From contig JAZQHB010000068.1 of the NCBI GenBank assembly GCA_045540355.1, forward strand, positions 1-17,843: a stretch of 17,843 nucleotides of DNA, written 5' to 3'. Origin of the DNA: RGIG2945 sp045540355 (lineage in GTDB: Bacteria > Bacillota > Clostridia > Oscillospirales > Acutalibacteraceae). The notes beneath the pieces were generated by a model. The model ran no database searches, was not told the origin of the DNA, and saw only the letters and a program-made list of their open reading frames with translations. Position 1 is the first letter of the stretch. Each line of letters begins with the position of its first letter. Of this stretch, positions 7,142-14,993 are shown one piece after another. A program made the position numbers and the translations under genes.

Positions 7142-7385
7142 AGGGGATAGGGAAAAAAGATGAAGAACGGACAAACCGAGCAAAAATCAAGGCGTAAGTC
7201 TTGGTTTTGTTTGCCCGAAGGCGTACAAAGGTACGACGAGAGGCGAGGTTTGTTCGTAGCATAAAACACAAAATTTTAAATATTTTCCGTTTTGGGGATT
7301 GTTTCAGGTTCTTACAAGCATCAGACTTGCAAGACCCCTGATTTATCTTGTTTTATGCGATCTTCGCTTTTTTTACATTCCCTTG
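7142..7385 (-). repeat. Interspersed intergenic repeat, copy B (complete)
   Basis: About 244 bp match copy C (17601-17843) in reverse complement, with scattered substitutions and a few single-base indels; the part overlapping copy A matches as well. All inverted repeats seen in copy C are kept, except for one C/A mismatch in one hairpin when read in this orientation. Both edges carry outward-facing T runs. It fills most of the 370-bp gap between the SLC6-type gene and the esterase gene; the rest of the gap is the terminator hairpin and the esterase promoter. Confidence 0.9.
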
Positions 7386-7396
7386 TCTTAATTTAA

Positions 7397-7425
7397 TTGA
7401 CATTTTTGTTTTATTAAATTATACT
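7397..7425 (+). promoter_or_regulatory. Promoter of the secreted esterase gene
   Basis: TTGACA (7397-7402), 17 bp, TATACT (7420-7425). It begins 12 bp beyond the repeat edge, so the esterase has its own promoter outside the repeat. Confidence 0.8.
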
Positions 7426-7455
7426 TATTTTTAATCAGATATCGGAGGCGTTATT

Positions 7456-9705
7456 ATGATCAAAAAATTTTTATCTGTATTTCTCTGTTCAGTAATAGTG
7501 CTTTGCACTGTGCCGTTTGCTTTTGCTCAGGAAGCAGACGCAACTCTTTACAACATCTACGGTGACGGTATGTTGTTTGAGCAGAACAAGGATGCAATTT
7601 TATCAGGTACGGCAAGTGCTGATACGGTAATCAAAGCAGAGCTTTTTGACTCTGAAAACACTCTCATTACAAGTAACGAAACCGTTACAGCTACTGACGG
7701 TACATTTGAGCTTGCATTCATTGCACCTTCGGGCAGTTACGAAGAATACACAATCGTTTTAACCGCTGACGGTGTTGAGTTTGACAGACTTGAAAATGTT
7801 GTTTTCGGCGAATTATGGCTTGCAAGCGGACAGAGTAATATGGAATATTCTCTTGCGCAGACACCTACCGGCAGTGAAATGAAAGCGCAGAATAAAAAGC
7901 TTTCAAAATGGCTTCGTGTACTTTTGGTTCCCTCTGTTCCCGAATATAAAGGTTCTCAAAATATTTTGCCCGTTGATCCTCAGAATAATATCAACGGCGT
8001 TAAATGGGTAGACGGCGAAAATGCTGATATTTACAGAATGAGTGGCGTTGCATACTTCTTTGCGGAAGACCTTATGAAAAAGCTTGATATGCCGATCGGT
8101 GTTCTAAACTGTTCTCTCGGCGGTTCAACAATCATCTCCTGGATTTCAAGAGAAGCCATCGACAACAACACCGACGTCAAAGAACTTCTCCAATCAAAAA
8201 AATATTATTATGACCGAGAAACCTGGGATGAATCTGTACGAAACATCTACTATGATATGACAGGTAATTTCAATATGAAGGTCAATGCCATAAGACACTT
8301 CAGACCGACCGGTATGATTTGGTATCAGGGCGAATCCGATCTTATGTATAAATACAAACCTGAACAATATGCCGCAATGTTCGATTTGCTTCAGAAATCG
8401 TATTCCGAAGTTTTCGGTTTTGAAAATGAGCTTATGCCGATAGTCTACACACAGCTTGCAGCATATTTGTATTCTGATAAAGGCTTCGAATTGCCTGCAT
8501 GGAATTCAGAGTATGTTGATATGCAGAGAGAACATGCAGATTCAAGAGCTGTTATAACTATCACCGACGTTCCTCTTACATATACACCTAAAGGCGGATT
8601 CATTCATCCTGAAACCAAAGAGCCCGTCGGACAGAGAATGTCCTATGCCGCACAAGGTCTCGTTTACGGTGCAGATTATGATTATTCCGCACCCTATATG
8701 GACAGTTACGAAATAAAAGGTACGGAAGTTTATCTCAAATTCAAAAATGTCGGTGACGGACTTGTTGCAACAGGTAATGAAATTATCGGATTTGCAATCT
8801 GCGGTGCAAACGGAATCTATATTCCTGCAAATGCTGAAATTATAAGTGCCGATACCGTCAGAGTTTACTCCGATGCTATTTTAAAGCCTGTTTCAGTAAC
8901 CTATGCTTATGCACCTAAAAATGACCGTTCAAATTTATTTGCAACAAACAACGGCAATATCACAATGCCCGTAAGCTGTTTCATTACAAAGGAAGTTTCA
9001 AAGCCTCATTACTGGGTTGACAAGCCGTGGGCTGACTGTGAAGAGGCAGAACATTTCCAGAACTATTACGCTTATCTCGGAAAAATGTATCCAACATGGG
9101 AAGGCAAGAATTGCGAACTTGACTTCAACTCAACGAGTGCTTACAAAGGTACAAACGGTCTTAACATTACTTCAGATTCTAATAAGTTTTCAATCAATAA
9201 TATCATGTCAGTTCTTGACGAGGCAGAAACAAAAAATATTCTTGAAATCGACGCCGACTATTCTGATTACAAGACAATGAGCTTTTATATCAAAAACAAC
9301 GGTAATGCTCCGATAACACTTTCCGCCGTAAGATTTTACAGCGAAGCGGTGCTTTGGTATGATGCAAAAATAGTATCAGCAAATTCAACCGAAGCAATTA
9401 TCCCGGCAGACGGAGAGTGGCATCTTATTACCGCCAACCTTAATTCATTGTATCTAATGGGTGAAGAAAAAGGTCTTATCTATTCCAACAATATACTCGA
9501 CGAAGTAAAAGCCATCAAGCTTGTTTTTTCGTCCGAAGGTAATTCAGATATCAGCATTGACGAATTTAATTTCGGCATTGAGGGCAACAATGAGGGTATT
9601 CAGCTCAACAACAATTTCTCATTAAGCAGTATCTCAACTTTCATCAAAGAAGTTTTCATCGCCTTCTTTGAATGGCTTGTACCGGTTTTTAAAACTATGT
9701 TTTAG
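7456..9705 (+). CDS. Secreted sialate O-acetylesterase-like (SASA/SGNH) carbohydrate esterase
   Basis: This 749-residue protein has a signal peptide (1-24, cleavage near AFA-Q) and an N-terminal beta domain (about 30-115). An SGNH-type esterase domain follows, with ELWLASGQSNM (119-129, nucleophile Ser127), LGGSTIISW (221-229), WYQGESD (289-295) and IHPETKEPVGQRMS (383-396, catalytic His384). These blocks define the sialic-acid-specific 9-O-acetylesterase family, whose members remove acetyl groups from sialic acids or plant glycans; which applies here cannot be told. The usual Asp of the DIHP motif is Phe here. Residues about 535-705 form a second beta-rich domain that looks like a carbohydrate-binding module, followed by a hydrophobic amphipathic tail (725-749). 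The start is set by GGAGG 7 nt upstream. It ends at a shared bidirectional terminator. Confidence 0.88.
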   Translation: MIKKFLSVFLCSVIVLCTVPFAFAQEADATLYNIYGDGMLFEQNKDAILSGTASADTVIKAELFDSENTLITSNETVTATDGTFELAFIAPSGSYEEYTIVLTADGVEFDRLENVVFGELWLASGQSNMEYSLAQTPTGSEMKAQNKKLSKWLRVLLVPSVPEYKGSQNILPVDPQNNINGVKWVDGENADIYRMSGVAYFFAEDLMKKLDMPIGVLNCSLGGSTIISWISREAIDNNTDVKELLQSKKYYYDRETWDESVRNIYYDMTGNFNMKVNAIRHFRPTGMIWYQGESDLMYKYKPEQYAAMFDLLQKSYSEVFGFENELMPIVYTQLAAYLYSDKGFELPAWNSEYVDMQREHADSRAVITITDVPLTYTPKGGFIHPETKEPVGQRMSYAAQGLVYGADYDYSAPYMDSYEIKGTEVYLKFKNVGDGLVATGNEIIGFAICGANGIYIPANAEIISADTVRVYSDAILKPVSVTYAYAPKNDRSNLFATNNGNITMPVSCFITKEVSKPHYWVDKPWADCEEAEHFQNYYAYLGKMYPTWEGKNCELDFNSTSAYKGTNGLNITSDSNKFSINNIMSVLDEAETKNILEIDADYSDYKTMSFYIKNNGNAPITLSAVRFYSEAVLWYDAKIVSANSTEAIIPADGEWHLITANLNSLYLMGEEKGLIYSNNILDEVKAIKLVFSSEGNSDISIDEFNFGIEGNNEGIQLNNNFSLSSISTFIKEVFIAFFEWLVPVFKTMF

Positions 9706-9715
9706 CATAAAAAAG

Positions 9716-9750
9716 TGCCATACGGAAAATTCCGTATGGCATTTGTTTTT
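9716..9750. terminator. Bidirectional terminator between esterase and lipoprotein genes
   Basis: TGCCATACGGAA pairs perfectly with TTCCGTATGGCA (9716-9741). On the plus strand it is followed by TTTGTTTTTT, on the minus strand by CTTTTTTAT, so it can end transcription from both converging genes. Confidence 0.92.
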
Positions 9751-10673
9751 TACCAGCAGAAGTAAGGACCTTCGCCGCCGCTTATCAGTTCAAGCTCATG
9801 AACTTCTTCAGTTTTATTTGTCTGCATATTGTATCTGTAAAGCATTGCACCCGTACCGTTTGGATTCTCTGTTGCTCTTGCGAAATAAAGATATCCGCAG
9901 GCATATCCGCCGTCCAGCGTTGCATTTTCAGCTATAAGCTTTGATGTCTTTCCGTCATAGTAATAAATCTTTCTGTTTAAATCGTCGGAAAAATCATCAT
10001 AGAAAATCATATCGTCAAATATCTGGATATAATAGCTGTCCGTCACCCCGGGAATACTGTACTGAGGATAATCCTTCTCAACCTCAGTCAAACTCGGCAA
10101 GTCAAATGCGTGATTTCCGTAATACAGATATCCGCTGTCAATTACGAAATCTCTTGCTCCCATTGAATACTCTCCGCCGTCTTCATAAGGATTTTCGCAA
10201 ATCAGCTCACTTTCTGTCCAGTCCGGTTTGCATCTGTATAACGCGGTGCTGAAATCAGCTGAGCCTGAGGTGCTTATAACATAATAAACATATTTATCAT
10301 AATAGCAGAATCCCGAAACAATTTCGTTTTCTTTTGTTTCAATCGGAATTGTTTTGCAGGTCGGAATATCTCCTGCTGCTTTTCTTTCTTCCATATCAAA
10401 CATTCCGTCAGATGTCTTTGTTGCTTTCCTTGTTGCATAAACGACACCGTTAACCTCTGCAATTTTCGCAGAAAAGGTCACATTCGGAACATACGCAACA
10501 TCTTCTGTTTTGTTTGTCGGTTTCTGTGTTTGAGTTTGTTTGGTTGTCGTTTCAGGTGCTGTAGGTTTTTGAGTACAACCGCAGAAAAGACTTGACATTG
10601 CAAGCACCAACGCAAGTATCGCGGATATGATCGAAAATGTTTTTGTTTGTTTTCTTCTTGAAGTAAAATTCAT
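9750..10673 (-). CDS. Lipoprotein with beta-propeller-like (DUF5050-type) repeats
   Basis: The start is the ATG at 10673, 8 nt after GGGG of an AAAGGGG site; an upstream GTG at 10691 lies inside that site and is rejected. The 307-residue protein has a lipoprotein signal (hydrophobic 12-32; FCGC lipobox with Cys33 as the likely lipid-bearing residue) and a Thr/Gln/Lys linker (34-55). The rest is a beta-rich body with recurring strands such as GFCYYDKYVYYV, SGYLYYGNHA, DDMIFYDDF and GYLYFARA. Such repeats are typical of DUF5050-like propellers on Gram-positive surfaces; no catalytic motif is seen. The product is probably anchored outside the cytoplasmic membrane. It is convergent with the esterase and has its own promoter, so it appears monocistronic. 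Confidence 0.8.
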   Translation of the reverse strand: MNFTSRRKQTKTFSIISAILALVLAMSSLFCGCTQKPTAPETTTKQTQTQKPTNKTEDVAYVPNVTFSAKIAEVNGVVYATRKATKTSDGMFDMEERKAAGDIPTCKTIPIETKENEIVSGFCYYDKYVYYVISTSGSADFSTALYRCKPDWTESELICENPYEDGGEYSMGARDFVIDSGYLYYGNHAFDLPSLTEVEKDYPQYSIPGVTDSYYIQIFDDMIFYDDFSDDLNRKIYYYDGKTSKLIAENATLDGGYACGYLYFARATENPNGTGAMLYRYNMQTNKTEEVHELELISGGEGPYFCW

Positions 10674-10704
10674 GTTTACAGCCCCTTTCACTTTTTATAT
10701 TTTT

Positions 10705-10733
10705 ATTATATATCATCAAAATTGCATTTTCAA
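10705..10733 (-). promoter_or_regulatory. Promoter of the lipoprotein gene
   Basis: On the minus strand, TTGAAA (10728-10733), 17 bp, TATAAT (10705-10710), about 30 bp before the start codon. Confidence 0.75.
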
Positions 10734-10786
10734 GCGAAATTTGCAGAAAAAAACGCTAAAAAATCAGCAGAATTTCTTATGCAGTT

Positions 10787-11698
10787 TTACGGCAGAATAT
10801 TCCCTGCCGCTCTGTATATTTCATACCACTGTTCTCGGGTAAGTTTAATCTCCGTAGCCTTAATACAATCTGCAAGTCGTTCAGGCTTCGTTGTGCCTGT
10901 GACAGGTTGCATCTTTGCGGGATGACGGAGAATCCATGCGAATGCGATTGTAGTTTTTGTCACGCCGTAATCCTTTGCAATTTTGCCGAGCACTTCATTC
11001 AATTCAGGAAATTTTTCGTTATCAATAAAGCAACCCTCAAAGAATCCGTACTGCATCGGTGACCATGGTTGGATTGTGATTTTATTAAGTCTGCAATAAT
11101 CCAATACACCTCCATCGCGATTGACTGCGGAGTCGTTATACATATTTACATTTATCCCCGATTGAATCATCGGAGCGTGCATTATCCCAAACTGCAACTG
11201 GTTTGCACACAGCGGCATATCAAGACAAGACTGCAAAAGCTGCATCTGATAGGGATTCTGATTTGATACACCAAAATGACGGACTTTTCCGGTAGATTTC
11301 AACTCGTCAAAAGCCTTAGCAACTTCCTCAGGTTCCATAAGTGCATCGGGTCTGTGAAGAAGCAACACATCAATATAATCGACACCAAGCCTTGAAAGGC
11401 TACCCTCAACAGACTTCACAATATGCTCATAAGAAAAATCAAACTGTCCCTGCCTTATTCCGCACTTCGTCTGAATAATAATACTCTCACGGGGAATTGA
11501 AGCGACCGCTTTCCCGAAAACACTTTCACTTTTACCACCGCCGTATATATCCGCATGGTCAAAGAAGTTGGCACCCTTTTCGAGTGCAGCATCTACAAAA
11601 GCAGAAACCTCCGCCTCGCTCATATTTTTAATTCTCATACAACCGACCGCAACCGTCGGCACCATCATACCACTTTTACCAAATTCAATCTTATACAT
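10787..11698 (-). CDS. Aldo/keto reductase (YdhF-like oxidoreductase)
   Basis: The start is the ATG at 11698, 7 nt after GAGG; a TTG six codons upstream overlaps the -10 box and is rejected. The 303-residue protein shows the aldo/keto reductase catalytic tetrad: Asp47 and Tyr52 in FFDHADIYGGGKSE, Lys78 in IIQTKCG, and His115 in DVLLLHRPD. HFGVSNQNP and the late TGTTKPERL segment match the NADPH-binding part of the family. It is a cytoplasmic NAD(P)H-dependent reductase of carbonyl compounds with unknown physiological substrate. Length and layout are normal, and no partner gene is adjacent. Confidence 0.93.
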   Translation of the reverse strand: MYKIEFGKSGMMVPTVAVGCMRIKNMSEAEVSAFVDAALEKGANFFDHADIYGGGKSESVFGKAVASIPRESIIIQTKCGIRQGQFDFSYEHIVKSVEGSLSRLGVDYIDVLLLHRPDALMEPEEVAKAFDELKSTGKVRHFGVSNQNPYQMQLLQSCLDMPLCANQLQFGIMHAPMIQSGINVNMYNDSAVNRDGGVLDYCRLNKITIQPWSPMQYGFFEGCFIDNEKFPELNEVLGKIAKDYGVTKTTIAFAWILRHPAKMQPVTGTTKPERLADCIKATEIKLTREQWYEIYRAAGNILP

Positions 11699-11715
11699 AA
11701 CCTCACCTCGCTGCA

Positions 11716-11724
11716 ATTATACCA
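11716..11724 (-). promoter_or_regulatory. Candidate extended -10 promoter of the aldo/keto reductase gene
   Basis: On the minus strand, TGGTATAAT (TG plus one base plus a consensus -10) lies only 17 bp before the start codon, with a poor -35. If used, the transcript would start at or inside the ribosome-binding site, giving a leader of only about 10-14 nt. Confidence 0.4.
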
Positions 11725-11817
11725 CAACCATTCCAAAAAATAAACATTACCATCTGAAAAACGGTTAATTGTATAAAAAAGTGTCGAAATATTCTCAACT
11801 GATTTTCAAGAAACACA

Positions 11818-11846
11818 TAGACAAAAACGGCAATCTGTGCTATTAT
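11818..11846 (+). promoter_or_regulatory. Promoter of the secreted unknown-protein gene
   Basis: TAGACA (11818-11823), 17 bp, TATTAT (11841-11846), followed by AAAGGAG and the ATG at 11882. Confidence 0.6.
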
Positions 11847-11881
11847 TGTCTTAAGAAATAATAAGCAAAGGAGTATTTATA

Positions 11882-13045
11882 ATGAAAAAAACAAAAAAAT
11901 TTCTTGCAGTTGTCGTGGCACTTGTCACTCTGATGTCAGCTATGTCGTTACAGTCATTCGCATTATTCAGCAAAGAACTGCCAACGGTTGAATCAATTAA
12001 ATTTATAGACACTTACCCGATTTCCGAAAGAGACCTGATTGAACATTATTCTTATCTTGATGAGATTTCCGAAGAGTTCGGAGAAGATTTAGGTTCAATT
12101 ATAGAGGACTTTGATTTTCCTTATGAGCTTGGAAATTCAAACATTCCTTATGAAGTCGAAATTACTCTTTCAGACGGAAATAAAACTAATTTAGCACTCA
12201 ATGACGCGTTTGCTGATTTTGAGAATTACGGTGTTTATGTAAGTGCTTCTGTTGATTATAATGAGTTTATAAATATAACAGAAAATAACGCTGACAAAGC
12301 TGTTGTTGATTTTTATGCTGAGGTATATGATGAAAACAATACTTTTGAATATGAACTTACAGGTGAAAAACCCGTAAAATCTTGCATCGCAGCAGCTATA
12401 CTTCCTTTAGGTTTTCTCCCGACATCACTTAATTCAAACTGCGATTACTATGATATCGCAGACACAAAATTCCTTGTAACCTATGCAGACCTCAAAACTG
12501 AAACTCTCACAGTTACATCAACTAAAGATGAAGACGGATATTATGAATATTTCCTCGGTGAAAGCAGATTAGATGTTTTCGTAGACGAAGATGAAAGCAC
12601 ATTCTGTGTCAGCTATCTTGACGCGGAATACACAAAGAATATTATAATCAATCCCGAGCCTTTCAAATCAATTAAGATTACAGAATGTGATTTTGATGCG
12701 AAAAACGGTGTGCTTAATTCAATCAAATTTGATATTACATTAAACGATGATACAGTAAAGAGCTTTGAAAAGACCTTTGCCGAACCTGTTGAATTTGACG
12801 ATTATATCAAAATTGATGAAATTGAAGGTTACTTCGTATATCTCTGCGTTTCGGATTATGAATATTCAGATACGGGCAAAGTTCTTACCGATAATTTCTG
12901 TATCTCTGTTGAGGTTGGTTATAATGATTGTCAGGCCGATACATACAGAGTTGAAAATCCTAAAGGATTGTTGGTCGGACTCAAGATGTGGATTGCTTCA
13001 ATTATTGAAAAAATCCAATGGATAATCTATCTGATTTTCGGATAA
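11882..13045 (+). CDS. Secreted protein of unknown function
   Basis: No known family is recognised. The 387-residue protein has a clear signal peptide (1-27, cleavage near SFA-L) and an acidic, Asp/Glu/Tyr-rich, beta-strand-like body. Segments at about 93-130 (VEITLSDGNKTNL...) and 280-325 (IKFDITLNDDTVKSF...) resemble each other: a strand, a DG/DD turn, then a Tyr-containing strand. This suggests duplicated Ig-like domains. The C-terminus (about 363-387) is a Trp/Ile-rich amphipathic helix ending in Gly and lacking a positive tail. The export signal and AAAGGAG ribosome site (about 9 nt upstream) make the gene convincing. A strong terminator follows, so it is a single-gene unit. Confidence 0.8.
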   Translation: MKKTKKFLAVVVALVTLMSAMSLQSFALFSKELPTVESIKFIDTYPISERDLIEHYSYLDEISEEFGEDLGSIIEDFDFPYELGNSNIPYEVEITLSDGNKTNLALNDAFADFENYGVYVSASVDYNEFINITENNADKAVVDFYAEVYDENNTFEYELTGEKPVKSCIAAAILPLGFLPTSLNSNCDYYDIADTKFLVTYADLKTETLTVTSTKDEDGYYEYFLGESRLDVFVDEDESTFCVSYLDAEYTKNIIINPEPFKSIKITECDFDAKNGVLNSIKFDITLNDDTVKSFEKTFAEPVEFDDYIKIDEIEGYFVYLCVSDYEYSDTGKVLTDNFCISVEVGYNDCQADTYRVENPKGLLVGLKMWIASIIEKIQWIIYLIFG

Positions 13046-13060
13046 GAATTGTAAAGCTTT

Positions 13061-13094
13061 AAAGCACAGGTCACCCTGTGCTTTTTGTTTTTTA
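13061..13094 (+). terminator. Intrinsic terminator of the secreted unknown-protein gene
   Basis: AAAGCACAGG-TCAC-CCTGTGCTTT forms a 10-bp stem (13061-13084) followed by TTGTTTTTTT, 15 nt after the stop codon. Confidence 0.93.
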
Positions 13095-13118
13095 ATCTTG
13101 CTTTTAATCGTGGTCTTA

Positions 13119-13127
13119 TGATATAAT
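13119..13127 (+). promoter_or_regulatory. Candidate extended -10 promoter of the antiporter gene
   Basis: TGATATAAT (13119-13127) is an extended -10 box; TTGCTT at 13098-13103 is a weak -35 partner. It lies 44 bp before the chosen start. Confidence 0.5.
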
Positions 13128-13170
13128 CTTGTGGTCGGTTACGGCGAAATAAATATAAGTGAGAATGAAT

Positions 13171-14484
13171 ATGAAAAAATCGAATGTCTTTGCACTTTTG
13201 CCGATTGCGGTATTCGTGGTGATTTATCTTACCCTCGGCATTGTTTTTGAATATGTAATGAAGATACCTATGGGATTTTATAATGTTCCCGTCGTGGTTG
13301 CCTTCTTAATCGCATTGCTCGTCGGAGTTTTGCAGACCCGAGGTATTTCAATTGATGAAAAATTTGAAATAATGGGCAAGGGTGTCGGAGATAAAAACAT
13401 AATAACAATGCTGATTATTTTCCTGCTTGCGGGAATGTTTGTCGGTGTTGTCGGCAGAGATTCTGCGGAGAGTGTTGCATACTTTATGTTATCCGTAACC
13501 CCACCGAGATTGGCAATGGTAGTGCTTTTTGTTGTCAGTTGCTTTGTTTCAACTGCAATGGGTACTTCTGTCGGTACAATCACCCTCATAACCCCGATTG
13601 CCGTTGCGATTTCATCAGGCTCGGGTTTTTCACTTCCGTTATGCGTAGGTACAGTTATCGGCGGTGCGATGTTTGGTGATAACCTTTCGTTCATTTCCGA
13701 TACAACAATTGCCGCCTGTAACGGTCAGGGTTGTCAGATGAAAGACAAATTCCGTACAAACTTTGCGATTGTCCTCCCCGCCGCAATTATAACACTTATA
13801 TTGATTTTTATAATGTCAATGAATAGCGATATTCCGGAGAGTATCAATAAAGAGTATAATCTGATACAGATTATTCCGTATGTACTTGTACTCATCAGCG
13901 GAATCGTAGGAATAAATGTTTTTATCACACTCATCATCGGTATTGTGTCGGGCAGTATAATTATGCTTGCAACATCAGCGGTGAATTTCCCCGAGCTTTT
14001 GTCGGGAATGGGCAGCGGTGTTTCGGGTATGTTTGAAACATCAATGGTTGCGGTTTTGGTCGCGGCAATCTGTGCATTGATAAAACACAACGGCGGTTTT
14101 GATGCTCTGCTTGGCGGAATACGAAAAGTATTCAGGGGCAGAAAAAGCGTTCAGCTGGGTATCGGTTTATTGGTCGGTCTTATGGATATTGCAACTGCAA
14201 ATAACACCGTCGCGATTGTAATGGCAAACCCGATAGCATCAGAAATGGCAAAAGACCATAACATTAAACCAAGAAAGGTTGCATCAATTCTCGATACTTT
14301 TTCCTGCATATTCCAAGGCTTTTTGCCCTACGGTGCACAGATCCTCGTTGCTCTCTCGGCAGTAAGTACATTGAACTTCAAGCTCTCGGCATTTGATGTT
14401 ATACCGTATCTTTTTTATCCGATGATTTTACTTGTGTCATCGCTTGTGTTTATATTCCTTATTCCTGAAAGAAAAAAGAAATAG
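13171..14484 (+). CDS. NhaC-type Na+/H+ antiporter family membrane transporter
   Basis: Three starts are possible (GTG 13159, ATG 13165, ATG 13171). The last is chosen because AAGTGAG lies 7 nt before it; the ribosome site is weak. The 437-residue protein is almost wholly hydrophobic helices. GGAMFGDNLSFISDTT (164-179) matches the conserved GDxxSPxSDTT block of NhaC-type antiporters in the ion-transporter superfamily, with Phe in place of the usual Pro. A second half with DIATANNTVAIVMANP and FQGFLPYGAQ repeats the fold. Members exchange sodium for protons or carry organic or amino acids; the substrate here is not certain. It is flanked by terminators on both sides, so it stands alone. Confidence 0.85.
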   Translation: MKKSNVFALLPIAVFVVIYLTLGIVFEYVMKIPMGFYNVPVVVAFLIALLVGVLQTRGISIDEKFEIMGKGVGDKNIITMLIIFLLAGMFVGVVGRDSAESVAYFMLSVTPPRLAMVVLFVVSCFVSTAMGTSVGTITLITPIAVAISSGSGFSLPLCVGTVIGGAMFGDNLSFISDTTIAACNGQGCQMKDKFRTNFAIVLPAAIITLILIFIMSMNSDIPESINKEYNLIQIIPYVLVLISGIVGINVFITLIIGIVSGSIIMLATSAVNFPELLSGMGSGVSGMFETSMVAVLVAAICALIKHNGGFDALLGGIRKVFRGRKSVQLGIGLLVGLMDIATANNTVAIVMANPIASEMAKDHNIKPRKVASILDTFSCIFQGFLPYGAQILVALSAVSTLNFKLSAFDVIPYLFYPMILLVSSLVFIFLIPERKKK

Positions 14485-14489
14485 TGATT

Positions 14490-14530
14490 ATAAAACGAAA
14501 CACCCGATTTTGTCGGGTGTTTCGTTTTAT
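14490..14530. terminator. Bidirectional terminator between the antiporter and orphan gene
   Basis: A perfect 18-bp stem, ATAAAACGAAACACCCGA and its complement, closes the loop TTTTG. The T-rich outer stem on either strand (TTCGTTTTAT) lets it serve both converging genes: the antiporter stops 5 nt before, and the 125-residue gene ends 26 nt after. Confidence 0.9.
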
Positions 14531-14556
14531 AAAGATGCAGTATGCAAAAAGTAAGA

Positions 14557-14934
14557 TTATTTCATATTCTTATTTTGCAAATTTACGGTATCTTCTATTT
14601 TCTTTAAAAGTGTTTTGAAGTCTTTTACTCCCAAATCAGCAATCAAACAATCAATAGCACATAATGCTTCGGTTGCATCGCTGTCGTCGTGACTGAATAT
14701 ATCATCAAAGTCATATTCTTTCTCATCAACTACTACTTTGCGACAGTCTTCGTAATCAGGAAATCGAAACTGATTGAAACTATCGATGTTCAGAATATTC
14801 AGAAGTGTTAAATAATAGTTTGCTATTTCATCGTATATATCACTTGTGTTTTTAGGATTGGAGATTTTTTCTTCAAGTGTTTCTTTAAAAATTTTCTCGA
14901 ATTGATTTAAGTTTAGTATTTTAAATAACTTCAT
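14557..14934 (-). CDS. Small acidic protein of unknown function (125 residues)
   Basis: No family is recognised. The protein is soluble, largely helical and acidic, without signal peptide or membrane helix. Visible features are an N-terminal helix (LNQFEKIFKETLEEKI), an NYYLTLLNILNI helix, an Asp-rich stretch with EYDFDDIFSHDDSD (about 72-86) and a C-terminal helix. GAGGTGG lies 7 nt before the ATG, which argues that it is expressed. It follows the lipid kinase on the same strand after 59 bp without a terminator, so the two may be co-transcribed; a function linked to the kinase is only a guess. Confidence 0.65.
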   Translation of the reverse strand: MKLFKILNLNQFEKIFKETLEEKISNPKNTSDIYDEIANYYLTLLNILNIDSFNQFRFPDYEDCRKVVVDEKEYDFDDIFSHDDSDATEALCAIDCLIADLGVKDFKTLLKKIEDTVNLQNKNMK

Positions 14935-14993
14935 AATTTTACCACCTCAATATTATACTTAAGAAGCTTATGAGTCGGAGACTAATATTTTAT

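Noticed and set aside
7160..7264. Small ORF inside the repeat, starting ATGAAGAACGGACAA, about 32-34 codons
   Set aside because: A one-base indel between copy B and copies A/C changes the frame and the predicted peptides differ completely, so protein coding is not conserved.
14952..14957. TATAAT on the minus strand upstream of the 125-residue gene
   Set aside because: It would place the transcript start inside the ribosome-binding site and has no -35 box; read-through from the lipid kinase gene is more likely.
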